Source: Scatophagus argus
Lineage: Eukaryota > Chordata > Actinopteri > Scatophagidae
DNA length: 64,000 bases
Reading direction: 5' to 3'
NCBI RefSeq assembly: GCF_020382885.2
Contig: NC_058498.1
Coordinates: forward strand, 20,613,001 to 20,677,000
Translations under genes and position numbers: made by a program
Part shown: piece by piece, positions 44,776-58,118 of the stretch
Layout: every line of letters starts with the position of its first letter
Position numbering within the stretch: the stretch's first letter is position 1
The notes under the pieces: generated by a model
The model's input: the letters and a program-made list of their open reading frames with translations, nothing else
Databases searched by the model: none
Told to the model about the DNA's origin: nothing

Positions 44776-47700
44776 ACTGAACTGCAGCTGCACCCCGTCG
44801 GTGAACACGCATTCAGTGGCACAGAGTGAGATGCTGCTGTCACACCAGCATTTTTTTGTTTATTTGGGGTAGTAATCTCATTAATGACGGACGGAAAACT
44901 TCAGTAACCTGAGAGCTGTAATTCCTGTCTATCTCACACTTACTTGATCAAACTGCTGCTGCTGCTTTCTGCAATCGCCAAATCAGCTGAACCAGCCAAA
45001 CCACCATAAATGGGAAACACGATGACTAAAACTACAGGCGTGCGCCAGGTGAAGTCGTCCATCCCACAGAATTACAAAATGTCACGACTGTGCATAAAAC
45101 ATGCATGACGAGATTCGGAGATAAAGCGTGGCAGCTCGCAGTCCTTTTACACCTACAAAGCCCGGGATGGCGAGGACAGCGAGCCCGGCGCATTTTAGCT
45201 AAAATGATCTATTATCCATAACGATCATATATCCACGTATGACCTGCTGTCCGCTTCAGGTGCAGTGTGTCCCTCGGTTCAGCGGGTGTCTGTCGGTCCT
45301 CCGAGGTGCAGACCGTGCGGGGAGGGCGGCAGCGCCGCGCCTGCTGACAGACAGGCAGATGCAGAGAGGCGCTTCTCTTAAAGAGCCCGCTGACATGTGG
45401 GATACAAACATGGCAGGAAACGCCAAACATGATGCGGCCCTGCCCAAATCCGCACAAGTCATGTCACAGCAGGCGTTTCCCATCAGCTGGTGATGGCAAA
45501 ACACCTGGTGAAACGTCACTGAGGGGCGTGGCCAAGCATAGCCGCTGATAGCACAGCGTGATAGAGTCAGATCAGGTTGAACTAGTGATTGCAGTCTTTG
45601 CCCTGTGGTGTTTCCTTGTAAACATGGTTATGTTCAGTGTATCCATAAAGTGAATGTTTCCTTCCTCATAAAACATTTGGAATTTAGCTTACAGTTGTCA
45701 TCTTCTGCTAAGCCTGTTTTTCTTTTTGCCTTTTTTTGCCTCAGAAGGCATATGTATCTCGTTGCTCACTTTAAAAATGAGGACCAACTTACAAACATGG
45801 CTCTAGCACTAGAAGAAAACTTGTTTTGGGTGGAACAATAACATGTCATTCCAGGAGTGTCTTGGGTCTGTATGGTATTTCTGAGTGACACAGGACAGGC
45901 AGGAAGGACACAGTGATGGGAGGGGTTTGATTTGAGCAGTGAAAAGTGGGCATGTCAACCAAACATCCAAACATGCAGCTAACGAATGAATCTTAGCTCT
46001 AAGCCGTTTAAAGTTGAAGACTGATTTATGGGTGGATGTCATGATGTAAGTGGCTGAAACGGACTGGTTCAAGCTCGTGTAAATCCCAGCTATGTTCAGA
46101 TGTTTCTGAATGTGCTCAAGTGCAAATTCTGTCAAATATTTGGCTTAAGGATGCCACCCACATGCTATGTGTGTCTTTCATGTTAGGATTTATATATTTT
46201 GACCTTTAATATCAATAGGGAATGATTTTTAAACATAGACCTTTGTACACAAATGTGCTTCCTAAGAGATAATTGATTAAATTGTCTGTTGTTTACCATA
46301 ATTTGGTTGGTCAGGCCTTCCTCACCTCCTCAAGCAGATCAATAGACCCTGAAACAGCACTAAGCAGTGTGGTGAGGCAAACTAGACAAACTGTTCAATA
46401 ACACGTGACTTTCTGACTGTGGATCAAACCACACCAGAGCTTTCAGTTCTCTGCCTCTCTGCTAGAAGCCTTTAGCCCCACCACACATTGTGACTTCAGC
46501 AGTGAAAGTTTCAATTAATAACAAATACCGTCACTGCATTTCATTTGGTGTTGCCACTTACAGGGTCTCGGTATTATAGTGCTGGCTAACCAGCATTCCA
46601 CAACTGAATAGTTTTCACTCATTAATGTTATTAATAATATCTGTACTTTTTCTGCTTAGTCTTCTGTGAAAAAGGCCCACATATACCGATCAACTGCAAC
46701 ATGAATACCACCAGCTTAATATTTTGCAAGTCCCCCTTGTGCTGCCAAAGCAGGCATCGGTGTATGTCAGGGACAGCTTAATGACTCCACATTAAACGCG
46801 CTGCCTACAGTGGTGGCTGACAAGTGTGACAATACTGCCATCTAGCGTTCCCTTCACACAACTGCTACAAAATCATCAGTGGTACACAACGACACCAAGC
46901 TATTCTACAGACGTTTTGACAGTAAGTCATTCATTTTCTTCTTTTTTTTCCAATTCCCAACCCACTTCAGTCACAGCAGTGTTTTCACACAATACAATTA
47001 AAAGGCCAAAATAGCAAACTGCATTTAGGCAGTTTTCATTTAAACAGTGGGGATGTAGTGCACAGACCACTCAACAAATCCTTCACTACACAATGTATAA
47101 CATTTATTTGTAAAACTGTTACACTGATATGGTTAAATGCGAAAAATTGACACCAGCTTGTTGTGATGAAATTGCTTTCCTCAACTGTTCTAAAACCCAC
47201 TCCTCATGTGCGTTACTGATGTGGCAACAGGTTAAATTTCATCTGCTTCCTCTTACCTCACTTGAAAAAGAAATCCGAGTAGACCTCATTCTGAGAGCCA
47301 ACAGAGGTTCAGGGTGTTTTTCAATAACCCATAAATTATACTAAGTGAATACTGATACCAAAAAGTACTGAAAGTTGACACTGATTGCTTGGTCAGATTA
47401 TTTATTCTTCATTCATTTATTGTCAGAAAAAATGACACAAGTAACATAAAAGACTGCAAATATGAGAAGTTCCAAAGTCTGTAATAATCAAGGCTTATCA
47501 TGTGATGATCCGAGACCAATAACAAAGGCAACCAATTACATATCTGTACTCAGTCTTTGCTTTGATGCATCCAAGTTCAACTATGTTACTGAAGGATACC
47601 TCAGGGAATGTAATCATACTCTCTTGCATACATTTTCTCTGATTCTGAGAGCAGAACTCAAATACCTTTCTATGATCCTCTAATCTAACCAGGATGTGAC

Positions 47701-48293
47701 TAAAGGTACTAACAGTGTGAAACTGCATTCCTACACACAAAAGGCATTTGTGTTTGTAAAAAACGACCTCACTACCGACAAATATAAAAGGTCACCAGGT
47801 CAGTTTATCACCTGTGGGCAAACAGGTTAACTGTAACAGGCAGTGTGCAACAAACAGTTGCAGCAGATACTAGAATTTACTACAAAATTCCCATCTGGCA
47901 TATTGGTTTGAATTACTGCATCACTTACATTATTTACATCCCAATTTGAACATCTTATGCACAGCAGATTTAATCAAAGGCAAACTGAACCTGTGTGTGG
48001 AGGAGCAGGAGTGTTTAATACAAAGTAGAGTACAAAAATGCAATGCTAGCCATGATAATCTCAGAAGACTGACTGATTTGTTCATCTCAAACCAACACCA
48101 ACCACTTTTTTTTTGTGAATTCTTCTGGGGGATGTTCTTGATGACCCTTCATGCAGTTTTTCCTTTGCATGTGCAGCACCAGGAGCACTGGGTCTTCGAT
48201 CCCTGATGGAGATGTGTTCGCAGAGATGGCCTGGCACTCGGGAAGACAGTCAGGAAAGAACAGCGGCAGTGAGTCAAGAGACAAAAACAGCTG
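44776..48293. other. intergenic region; PLCXD-like promoter and JADE3 3' UTR
   Basis: A CpG-rich block at about 45150-45480 lies upstream of the second PLCXD gene. Sequence from about 47400 to 48293 is likely JADE3 3' UTR; a minus-strand AATAAA lies at 47401-47406. Small frames in between have no family resemblance. No RNA gene or clear mobile element is seen. Confidence 0.4.
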
Positions 48294-51200
48294 TCACCTC
48301 TGCATCGGGTGTCTGGAACCCAGCGATTGTTTCCCATGACTGATCCCTTTCCTTGGAGCGTCTGGCTGAGGCAGCCCGACCTGCCGCCTGTGCCTCCCTT
48401 TGGCCTCTGGCTCTGAGTCACTGAGCTCCAAGTCGGGACAGTAGCCGTCACTGTCCTGGTACGACCGTGCGCTTTTCACTTTGTGTTCGGACATGGGTTT
48501 AGTCCACGGTCTCTCCTTAGTCGAGCCCTCTCGAGACAGTTTGTCAGAGGCACGCAGGTCCTCTGTGGTCCGTACCAGGTTAATAGTCGCCTCTTTAAAG
48601 GACCTGCCAAAGTGCTCCATGGCAGACTTGCGAAAGCTGCTTTTACTGAAAGCCTGATGTGAAGCATTCTGGTCATTGGGCGTCTGGCAAGAACTGTCCT
48701 TCTGAGACACAAACTTCTCAAAGAGGCCGTTAGACTTAGTCACACAGGCTTGTTCTTGGTCCAGTTTGCTGTTACTGTTGGAGGAGTGGCCGTGGAGCGC
48801 AGCGTGCAGGGCTAAAGGTTTGCCTGTGGGTTTTACTGGCAGCACTGAGCTGCTTGAGGATGACAGGCGCCCATTTGAGCGCTCCTCTCTCCGACCACGT
48901 CCATGCAGCTGAGGCTTCCCCTGACCCAGCCCTTCACCTGCATGTTCAGTCACATTGCCACTATTGTCTATGCAGAGCGGCCCATTGCCAGATTTGGAAC
49001 TGGGATTTCCATTTCCAAGGCTAGAGGATTTGGGCATTTTCAGCTTCAGGGTTATCCTCGGAGGGGGACGAAACAGCATACTCTCCACTGGGTATGAAGA
49101 AGGCAGACCTGATGACGAAGAAAGGTGTTCAACACTCAAATATCTACATAGTACATCAGTATTAATGGAATCAATTATTCACAATTATTCTAAAATGTGT
49201 CCTTGGAATGACATAGCACAGCAGATAGCTCACCAGCAGAGGCCTCCTGGTTCACAAGCTTCACGTGTAAGTTAAACATCTGCTCCTGGGCTTTACTCTG
49301 CAGCAGCTTCAGCTTCTCCCTCCGACTCACCATGTAACACAAATTTCTTACCTGCACAATGAGGAAAATGAAAAATCTAACTCTGTTCGATAACAACGAG
49401 TACATGTCTGTAAAGCTCTTTCCAGTTCTCTGCTCCCTCTCACACCACACTGATCTGACTACACATGCCTGAGATTTGTTGATGGCCATAAATATGTACA
49501 GGTACGTTTTCTGACACAAATGTATTGTCTCAATTTATATAATTTTGACAACAGTTTAAAAGCAGTCACTACAAATCTAAATTCAGTACAAATGTAAAAC
49601 AGACTGTTGGCCTAACAAAACAAGACGTGACAGTGGGCTTTACTCACTATTTTCTAACATTTTAAACTCTCAGAATAATTGAGCAGCCACATTAGGATTC
49701 ACCATTGCAGTCACCAAATACAGCCCTGTTAATTTTTACCTCCATTTCTCTGACTTGACTCTGATCAGCAATTTTCATGTCCTGCCACAACACTAAAATG
49801 TTGTTTTGAAGCCATTCATGGCTTTATGTGTTGTGTGGTTGTCTTGCTGGAAAATATTTTTCCAAGTGGCAAATGTCTTTCAGACTGCAGAAACTTTTCC
49901 TCCAGGATCTCTCCAAAATTTTTCATCCATTTTATCTTTACTTTCACATGCCCTCTGAGGCCTGCAGGAGTTGTGTTTCTGCTGATGTGCACAGATCGAT
50001 TTGTAGAGATCTGATTTAAACAGGGATCCATGTTGTATTAAAACAAACAAACACACAAACAAACAAACACAAAAACACTTAAGGAGGTGAATATTTTCTA
50101 GACAACAAATGAAATATGTTATAATGGGTTATACTCAAAGCTATCAGAACAATGATAGAGCAGTCATCAACTACCACAGGGAGCTCGCACACTCGCACGC
50201 ACACACACACACGCACACACACAAAAAGGCACCTACCCTCTCCAAATCTTGCCGCAGGTGCATGAACATCCGCATGCGTGTGTGGATGCTGTCCTCCTGA
50301 GGCTGCAGCGCCACGTTCTCCTCCTCCTCCTTAGGAGGCAGCAGAGCTTTGTTAAAGTTAGCTTTCCTCTTCAGCTTCCAGTACTGATAGATGAAGTCTG
50401 CCAGGTGCTCAGAGAGCCCGAGGGCCTGAGCCAGCTCCTCCAGCTGGATTAGAGTGCAGAAGTCCTCCTGCAGCTCCTGCAGTCTCTGTGCCCGCTGGCC
50501 CACCTTCTCTGCCTCAGCGGGGGGCTTAGAACGTGCTGGGCTCAGGCCAGCCTCACCAGTCTTAGACTTGCTGTGTTTGAGGCAGTAAGACTTGAATTTG
50601 ACTTCATCTCCTTCATCCAGGATGGTCTTCATCTCCAGGCTGTGCTCAAAGGCACATGTCACATGGAAAGGAGTGGTGCAGTTCTTTACAGAGCACTGTG
50701 AAAAGGGCAGACGGGTTATTATGTTTACATGGACTGCAACATGCTTACTGCACGCTACTATAGTTTAATAAAGACAACGTTTTGATCCGTGTCAGGTCAG
50801 AATGTTTGAAAAACAATAAGCACATGTATGCATCATGCACACTGGTAGGCTAACCAGCTCTACAAATGTCTGTACTACAAAGACCGTTCAACATACCAGG
50901 GATACCTTTTCAATAAGTGGTCTGACTTCACTAACCCTAACAATCACAATCTCACTAAGCTGTCCCAACTCAATAAGCCAACCCACGATTTTTCAATGTA
51001 GTCATGAGCACAATCACAAACATCAGCAAGTCTACTGGCAGCAGATTAACATGTTAGAAAAGAAGAGCAAAATATAATATTAAGCAAATATGAAGGTGTT
51101 AAACACATAATCCACGCTGAAAGCAACATGGTCTCAGCTGCCCAGTACAGGAGGACAGATGGCACAAAAAAAAATCTCAGGATGTCTGAATGTGTAAATT

Positions 51201-53487
51201 ACAAAAGACACACACAGCAATCCGAGGAAGGGCCGTGTGCCCCAAATGTCATGCGGCAGCGAATAAAAGCTCTTTCAGCGGGAGCTTTTTGGTGTGCAGT
51301 TCTCTCTTCTTATCAGCTCTCATCACTGGCCCATCATTAGGGCATGAGATCTGATTATAAACGCATTTGTGTATTCCATTAGATTAATAAGTTGTGTAGA
51401 TGTATTCTTCTGGCATGTAGCCTGTTGCTCTTTCAACTGCAGCCTCCTCTATGTCAAACAGACTTGGGAGCAAATAAATGAAAATATAAGAGCATAACTT
51501 AGTGGTAACTAGGTTTACTTTCATATCTTTTAAGTGCGGCAAGAACAAGGCTTTGGTTCTTCAGTCTCTGTTGATACGATATGTGATATGCCCCTGTGTT
51601 CCACTAGTAGCATGGAATAAGTTTTTTCATATGTTAGTCTTTGTGAGAAGCCAAAACGAGTCCTGCTTTGTTCGGTGCATGTTCTCAGATGGTGAACAGA
51701 CTGAGATAGGGTAGAGATTTCGGGTGGTCTATGCCTTTAATTCAACAAAGCTAACCGGATGAAGGTGTTGTGCACCATGAGCACTGCAGGAATCGATATT
51801 GCATTAATCAGTTGTAGGTTTAAGTGCACTCAGTGAGAACACAGAGCCACACTCACCTGGATACAGGCGCCTGTCTTTAATTTACACAGGCTGCAGATGA
51901 GAGACCAACGGCTGGGTGGGATGTGGGACACTTTGGTGATGGGCTCCATCCTCTCGGGACAAGCGATGCTCACCTACAGAGAGGGAAATATACAGTATGT
52001 TGAGGTGATTTAAGATTTACTGTGGAATAGAAAGAGGTTAAGGCTAAGTGTTTGTTTATTTACCTCTGGTATCCACAGAGCACAGCTGACATGTGCCCAC
52101 TTGGTGCCTGCACGCGTTGCCTTCATGGCACCGCCCTTCTTTGGACACAGAAGGCACTGAGGGTCGATACCGAGCACACATGTCCTGCACAGCCAGTTTC
52201 CAATAGGCACTTTGACTATGCCGTAACAAGCCTGTTGGGACAGCAGCAGGTTGGACGGTTTGGTGGCCAATATGATATTTAAAGTAAGTCAGTGTGTAAC
52301 ACAATAAAACACAATGAATGTGTGTACTCCTGTTTACCTGGTGCACACAGATGTTGCACTTGTCACAGAACACCATGTCATTCCCCTCCTCGCTGTCGGG
52401 GGATCGGCACACATCGCAGATGACGTCCTCGTCGTATTCAATCCCCAGGCCTTCCACTGTCTCGATGGCATGGTTCATGTTGTCATGGCACTGCCTCTCC
52501 AGGGCCTCCATGGCACGTTCCATTGTCAGCTCGTCTATGGGCTCCTCCCCTGGAAGACAAACAAGAGCAAAACCCCACATGGTCAGAGAAAACCCAGCAG
52601 ACTGATGGGGCATCACGAATCCAAATCTTAATACTCTTAATTCAAGCTTAGCAGACAGATGTCTGTGTCTGCAGATAGTGACTTTGCTGTCCAACAAACA
52701 GGGCAATGTGAATTTCACGGCAGATTATCCCATCATCATCCGGTCCCTCACCCATGCGATCGAGCTCTCTGTTGAGCGTGTGCAGCCAGTAAAGGTCCAC
52801 ATCGTCCAGATCGTAGCGACACATAGCCTCTGCCAGCTCTCTGATGTTGATATAACCCAGTTCTGTTGATTCCTGGCTCGAGCACTGGATGTACTTCCTC
52901 TGGTGAGAGTAAAGCACCTCCTTGGGCTTCTCTGCAATAACTCTGAACACAGAAGACATGATCAGTGATTGTTCAGACTGGTTTGTCCACTGGGGAACCT
53001 CTGGGAGTCTAATGGTGGTACCTGACTGACGGCTCTGGGATGGTGTCTGGACTTGCAAGCACCTGGACTCCCTTCTCCCACTCCTGCTTCCAGGTGTCTG
53101 CCAGCAGGTAGCAGTCCTCTGGGGACACATGGTGGGAGTCAGGCAGCTTCATGGCACTGATCAGGTCTTTTCTGAACACCTGTGGGAGTGGCACACTATC
53201 AATCAAAGAGCGCTCCTTGCGTTTGACAACACTCAGCACAGGATCTGAGGCCAAGCAGTGGAACTCACTTCAGCTGGTTTCTTCTGGTTGGAGGCGGGGG
53301 TTCCAGGTTTACTGCCATTCTTGTTGGAGGAGCAGAAGGAGGTAGAGGGACCTAAACAAGCGTAGAGGGTGTGAATAAAAGAGAAGCTGAGGAAAAAGTC
53401 CAATTTAGGTTATGTGGTCTTTAAGATAGATGACTCACTCTCATTGTCAGAACTGTCGCTGCTGCTTGATGACCGGAGACGTTTCAT
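48294..53487 (-). CDS. jade3: JADE3 (PHF16), PHD-finger scaffold of HBO1 complex
   Basis: Ten coding exons: 53439-53487, 53269-53351, 53022-53179, 52752-52942, 52338-52549, 52064-52231, 51857-51973, 50237-50695, 49234-49351 and 48294-49108. The total is 2370 nt, 789 residues (human 823). It starts [16 protein letters not shown]. An EPL1-type segment ([17 protein letters not shown]) follows, then a C4HC3 PHD finger from C205 ([20 protein letters not shown]), then an extended second PHD ([12 protein letters not shown] to HVTCAFEH). The C-terminus ([13 protein letters not shown], ending in PMQR) is that of JADE3. JADE proteins bring HBO1/ING/MEAF6 to histone H3/H4 tails in the nucleus. The large last exon is the most diverged, as is usual. 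Non-coding 5' exons probably lie toward 56300. Confidence 0.95.
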
Positions 53488-56400
53488 CCTGTAAGATCCT
53501 GCAGAAGAAGAGGGAGGACAGACATTAAGGACTGCATAGGGATTATAACTGTGTGTTTAATAGCACTAGCAAAACTTAAAAAAAAAACCTCTTTCACTGG
53601 ACCACCTGAGTTATCCAGAGAGAAAACAGTAACTCACCATAAATTTCCAGTTGAAAAGCATGCTAGTAGATTCCTGTGGTAGATCCTTAACCACTTAAGT
53701 TCGTGCCTGCAAATAAGAAATATGTCATCCCAACAAGCAAGTAGGTGTGAAAGAAAAAGATGCAGAAGGAGCAAAGGTTTAATGTTTTTATTTGCTGGAA
53801 AACTAACTGTGAAACACTGAGTATAGTGACTTACTGATTGTACCGAAAGCATTTAGCAAACAGAACCGCTGTAAGCGTGAATGCAATATTAAGACCCTAA
53901 TTTTTTTGCATTTATTTTTAAAATGTTGACAGCTTAAAGTGAAGGAAAGCAGAGCAGACAGGCGCACAGTATGCATGTGCCTTTAGCCAACTGATCCACT
54001 GGGACAACTCATTAAAAGGTTTCTAAACAGCGAGGAACTCAAACACACAGCAGCCACAAATACAGTAGTACGCTGTTTCAACAGACAGGACATGCCTCAC
54101 ATTCCCCATGAGGACAGGAGGGGTAGGAGGGGGCATGGAGCCAACTCCACTCCATACCATAGTATGAGTATGAGCCCTCGAGTTGTCGGTCGAGGTTATC
54201 CGTTATAAATAAGTTGCACAAGTCGGTGTTAAACAGCGGATAACGTTCAACCGCTGAGTGTAGATTTTTTTTTATTTGTCCAGAATCCTGACAGTGTTGT
54301 ATCTCACAGATTGACGCTGGTGCTCTATGAACTACAGCTAACAATTCTTTTCATTATGGATTAACCTACTGAATATTTTACTGATTAATCAATCAATCAT
54401 TTAGGCTATAATATATCAAAACTTGTGACAAACGCTCATCACAGTTTCCTAGAGCCAAAAAACTCTGACTCATTTACTGTCATTAATGACAAAGAAAAGC
54501 TTTAAGAAACTGGAACCAGCAAATGTTTGAAAAATGACTGAAATGATGTAGCGTCAAAATAGTTGCCAAACTGACCAGTTGTTGCAGCTCTACTGGTTAC
54601 AATGTCCGAACAAGGGCTACAGTCTGATCACAGTGACTCTTCAGAAACAACTTGACCATCAGCAGTTGTACCAGGATGCTTCTTGACTAAATCTCAGTGC
54701 TATTTTTAACATAAAATCAGTCAACACAAACCACCACAGGACACTGTGTGTTCACCTCCACAGCAGAGCCTGTTGTGGCGGCACTCAAAATGCCTGACAT
54801 CTGTCCCTGACACGAGTTGCCATCTCTGAAAGCAGCAAGCGTTGTGTGTTCAGTTACTTGAGACTGATAAATTAATGAAGGGTGAACAGTAAATAACACT
54901 GTGAAGTCTGACCCTTTCAAATATAATCAAGATAAAATGCATGGATAAACCTTACTGACAATTAATCAGACAAGTAAGTAATGTTACCCTGTGACTCCTT
55001 GTGTCTCCATTCCACCTGTTCAGTTCTATTAGGAAATACATGAATTTCTACATGATTTTTTAAAAGTTTCTTGGTCATTTTTGTGCCCTAAAAGTACTTA
55101 AGCAAGGAAGTGATTTGATGACTGCTGATATTCTATTAATTTTTTAAAACTTGATACTTTTCCCTCTGTTTTAAGTCATTGTACACTGAATATCTTTGGG
55201 GTTTGGTTTGGACTCTTTAATGGTGACTGGCAAGTGTCACATTTTTCTAAAATTTAAGACTTAACAAATAAATCAACAGTGGAAATAATCACTGGTTACA
55301 ACACTTACGTGCCCGTTCGCTGTGTTTTTATGAGTTTAGGTTATGAGGATGTTTGTACTACAAACTAAGTTCGTGACAGACAATTACTTAAAACGTTAAG
55401 TGTTGCTGAAGACAGAGACAGAGAAGACAAACCACCACAGTTTGTGTCAGAACTGTACTCCAGCCTTACTTATATAATTACTTCTATCAGGTACATTACA
55501 GTTTAATCATAGGCACCTCCAGTTCAGGAAACTGACTCATTCACCGCATGTCAGCTAGCATGAGCACATCTTTATGTCCCACTCCTATGAACTGGTTATA
55601 TGCACGGATGTGACATCACACTGATATGGGTTTCTGACTATCAGGAAACATTTCTTGTTTACATTTCTTTCCTTGTGTATTCTGCTACAATTAATGTACT
55701 CATGTCCGGTCGCTGATCGTGAATAGTGTGGGCTACAAGGAGACTGAGAGCTTCAGAAAAATAAACCCGTAAAGAGCCAAGAGGCAGCCCTGCCCAAAGA
55801 GCCTTGTTGGCGCCAAACACACATACACACAGGCAGGCAGGCCTGCAGCGGGCTGCACTGCAGGCTGTGGAGAAATCAAACATGGGCGCCACCATCATAC
55901 AAAGATGTCACTTCCTAAAGCCATTAAGCCTAATATTCATACAGCTCAGCTGGGTTTATTATTCAAGGTAGGGACCTGTGACGTATCAGAAACATGCTGA
56001 CTTAATAGTCGCTAACATTAATGTAGTAAAGAAGCAGAAAGACTCCTGGGAAAGCAGAAAAGAGCAGGCCCCGTGGCCTGGATAAAGCATACAGGGCAAA
56101 TCCTGGTACACTGAGCTGCACTGAACACACGAGCATATTGTTCACATTCCCCCCATCTTACCTTCAGCTCTCGTTCTGCTGTCCGCTTTATTGCAGCCAC
56201 GTATCAGCCCACAGAAATGTCCAGCGTTTACCTATAAAAACAGTGGCGCTGCTTCCAGCTACAGATTAATTTTAGTTTTTTGTGTCCCACCACAGTGGGA
56301 ACCTCCAGGGTTGCAATCTGTCCACCACCACGGCACAACAGCCCTATTGTACCGCGCGTCCCGCCGGGTCCTAAACCCCGCCACTTTCCCTCCAGCCTGG

Positions 56401-58118
56401 GTGCGCTTGATTAGTTTACTGGCGTCTCTCTTCATCCACACAGCACAGAAAAGTCCTCCACAATTGCGGCACATTGATATTAAATAACCAGCCAGTCAGC
56501 TGTGTTCTTTATCTTTTTTCTTTAATGTGATTCTTCCATTTCATAAAGACACTGCGTCATTTAAGTGTAGAAACAACAAATTACAGACAAATGTGCATTC
56601 ACAAAGTCACATTCCTCTACAAAAACTTGTATGCTCAAATATAAAAGATTTACAAATACAAAATTATACCACAAGAAGTCCCTATGCATTTATATTTTAT
56701 TAGAGAAATCTGTACAAAACTATTTCAGAGATCCAGCTAAATTTAGCCTTAACTGAAAATGCACTGTGTTGCCTGTTGCCACCAATAAATGAATAAATGA
56801 TAGGTGCCATCACAGACTGGACGAGGTTAAGCTGTAAGCCATAGACAAGAACATTCAACAGTGATCCAAATAGGGAAAACGCTGTTTCAATTGGTGGAAG
56901 TCAAGTAGCTGAAGTGAAAACTGAAGAAGACAGCAAATCGTTAAAGAATTTCCGATTTCAAAATCCATGAGTCAGTGAATCAGTGGCTTCACTCCAGATT
57001 CACCCTAGAATTCAGTAATTTTATAATTATGTTATGTATATCTTTTTCCAGCTTAACACAAAAAGCATACAGTCAGACAGGAGTATTTACATTTGGGGAT
57101 TGCTCAAAATGTTAAATTGCCCAGATTTATCTTAAAAAGTGATGGTTGCTCAGGTCACAAAGGAGAAACTAGAACTACATTAAGGGGGGAAGAATTATTT
57201 ACTATATTATTATAATGGACACTTGCTACCTGCATTGGCTCAACTTTGTCACTTTGTAAGCAGCATCACTTTAACACACTGCTTTGTTTCCGTAAGGTCC
57301 CGTTAAGAGTATGATGAACATGTGAAAAGGCCGATGGCAAAAGGGAGCCTCTTGTTACGAAATTTTTACTAAAAATTCTAATAAAGACCATGAAAGTGTG
57401 TGTGTACAAAAACATTCAGTAGAGCGTATAAAACAAATATTAGAAAATAAAAAAATGGTCACACGAGTTGCCTACATCAAAAACTCAGCAGGAGTTTACA
57501 CTGTTAAGTGTAAACGGATCAGTGGATCTGAATCGACAGCCAGATGCACTCTGATTTTCACAACTCAACTTTGGCCTAACGGATATAAATACAAATCTAG
57601 TTGTCATCTACACATCATGTCTCAAATGTACACATTTTAAACAAGTCCGTCATCTAAACCACATACACAAACAAATCCTCACAAGAAATAAAAATATGAT
57701 TTATATACATAAAGTATTTTCACTTAGGCATTCTTGTGCTCATGTTTTTTCACTGCAATGACGGTTTCAGACAGTAAGGATAGTTTTAAATTAAAATGAA
57801 TAACATCTACAGCAAAGAGCTACATTCACGATCAATAAAAGCAACAGAATTACTGAATACATTCATAGAAATATAAATAATCACAGCATTCTTAGCAACT
57901 ATTGGATGTTAAATGGTTTTCAGCAACTCTTTTGGGATGATGTGGGCTGGTGGCTGATGAACCGAACTGTTTCACCCAAACCCTGTGATTAATGTTTTTC
58001 TTTCCTACCAAAATTTTGAAGACAAAAACAGGCAAATAATAATCCAACGCGACTCATAATCAAACGCTGCACAGCGGCGGTTTGGGGGGGGGGGGGGGGG
58101 CAGTTTATGTTTTGATAT
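53488..58118. other. JADE3 upstream region and RP2 3' UTR
   Basis: A CpG-richer block near 56280-56420 is a candidate JADE3 promoter or first exon. The small frames there (56191-56487 plus, 56259-56474 minus) have no family resemblance. From about 57000 to 58118 the sequence is likely RP2 3' UTR, ending in a 17-G run at 58084-58100 (C run in the transcript). Confidence 0.4.

Noticed and set aside
50198-50225. CRISPR-like or regulatory short repeats (CA tract)
   Set aside because: A simple CA microsatellite within a JADE3 intron.
56191-56487. Small open frames in the GC-rich block upstream of JADE3
   Set aside because: GC-rich promoter-like DNA gives chance open frames. No protein family is recognised.
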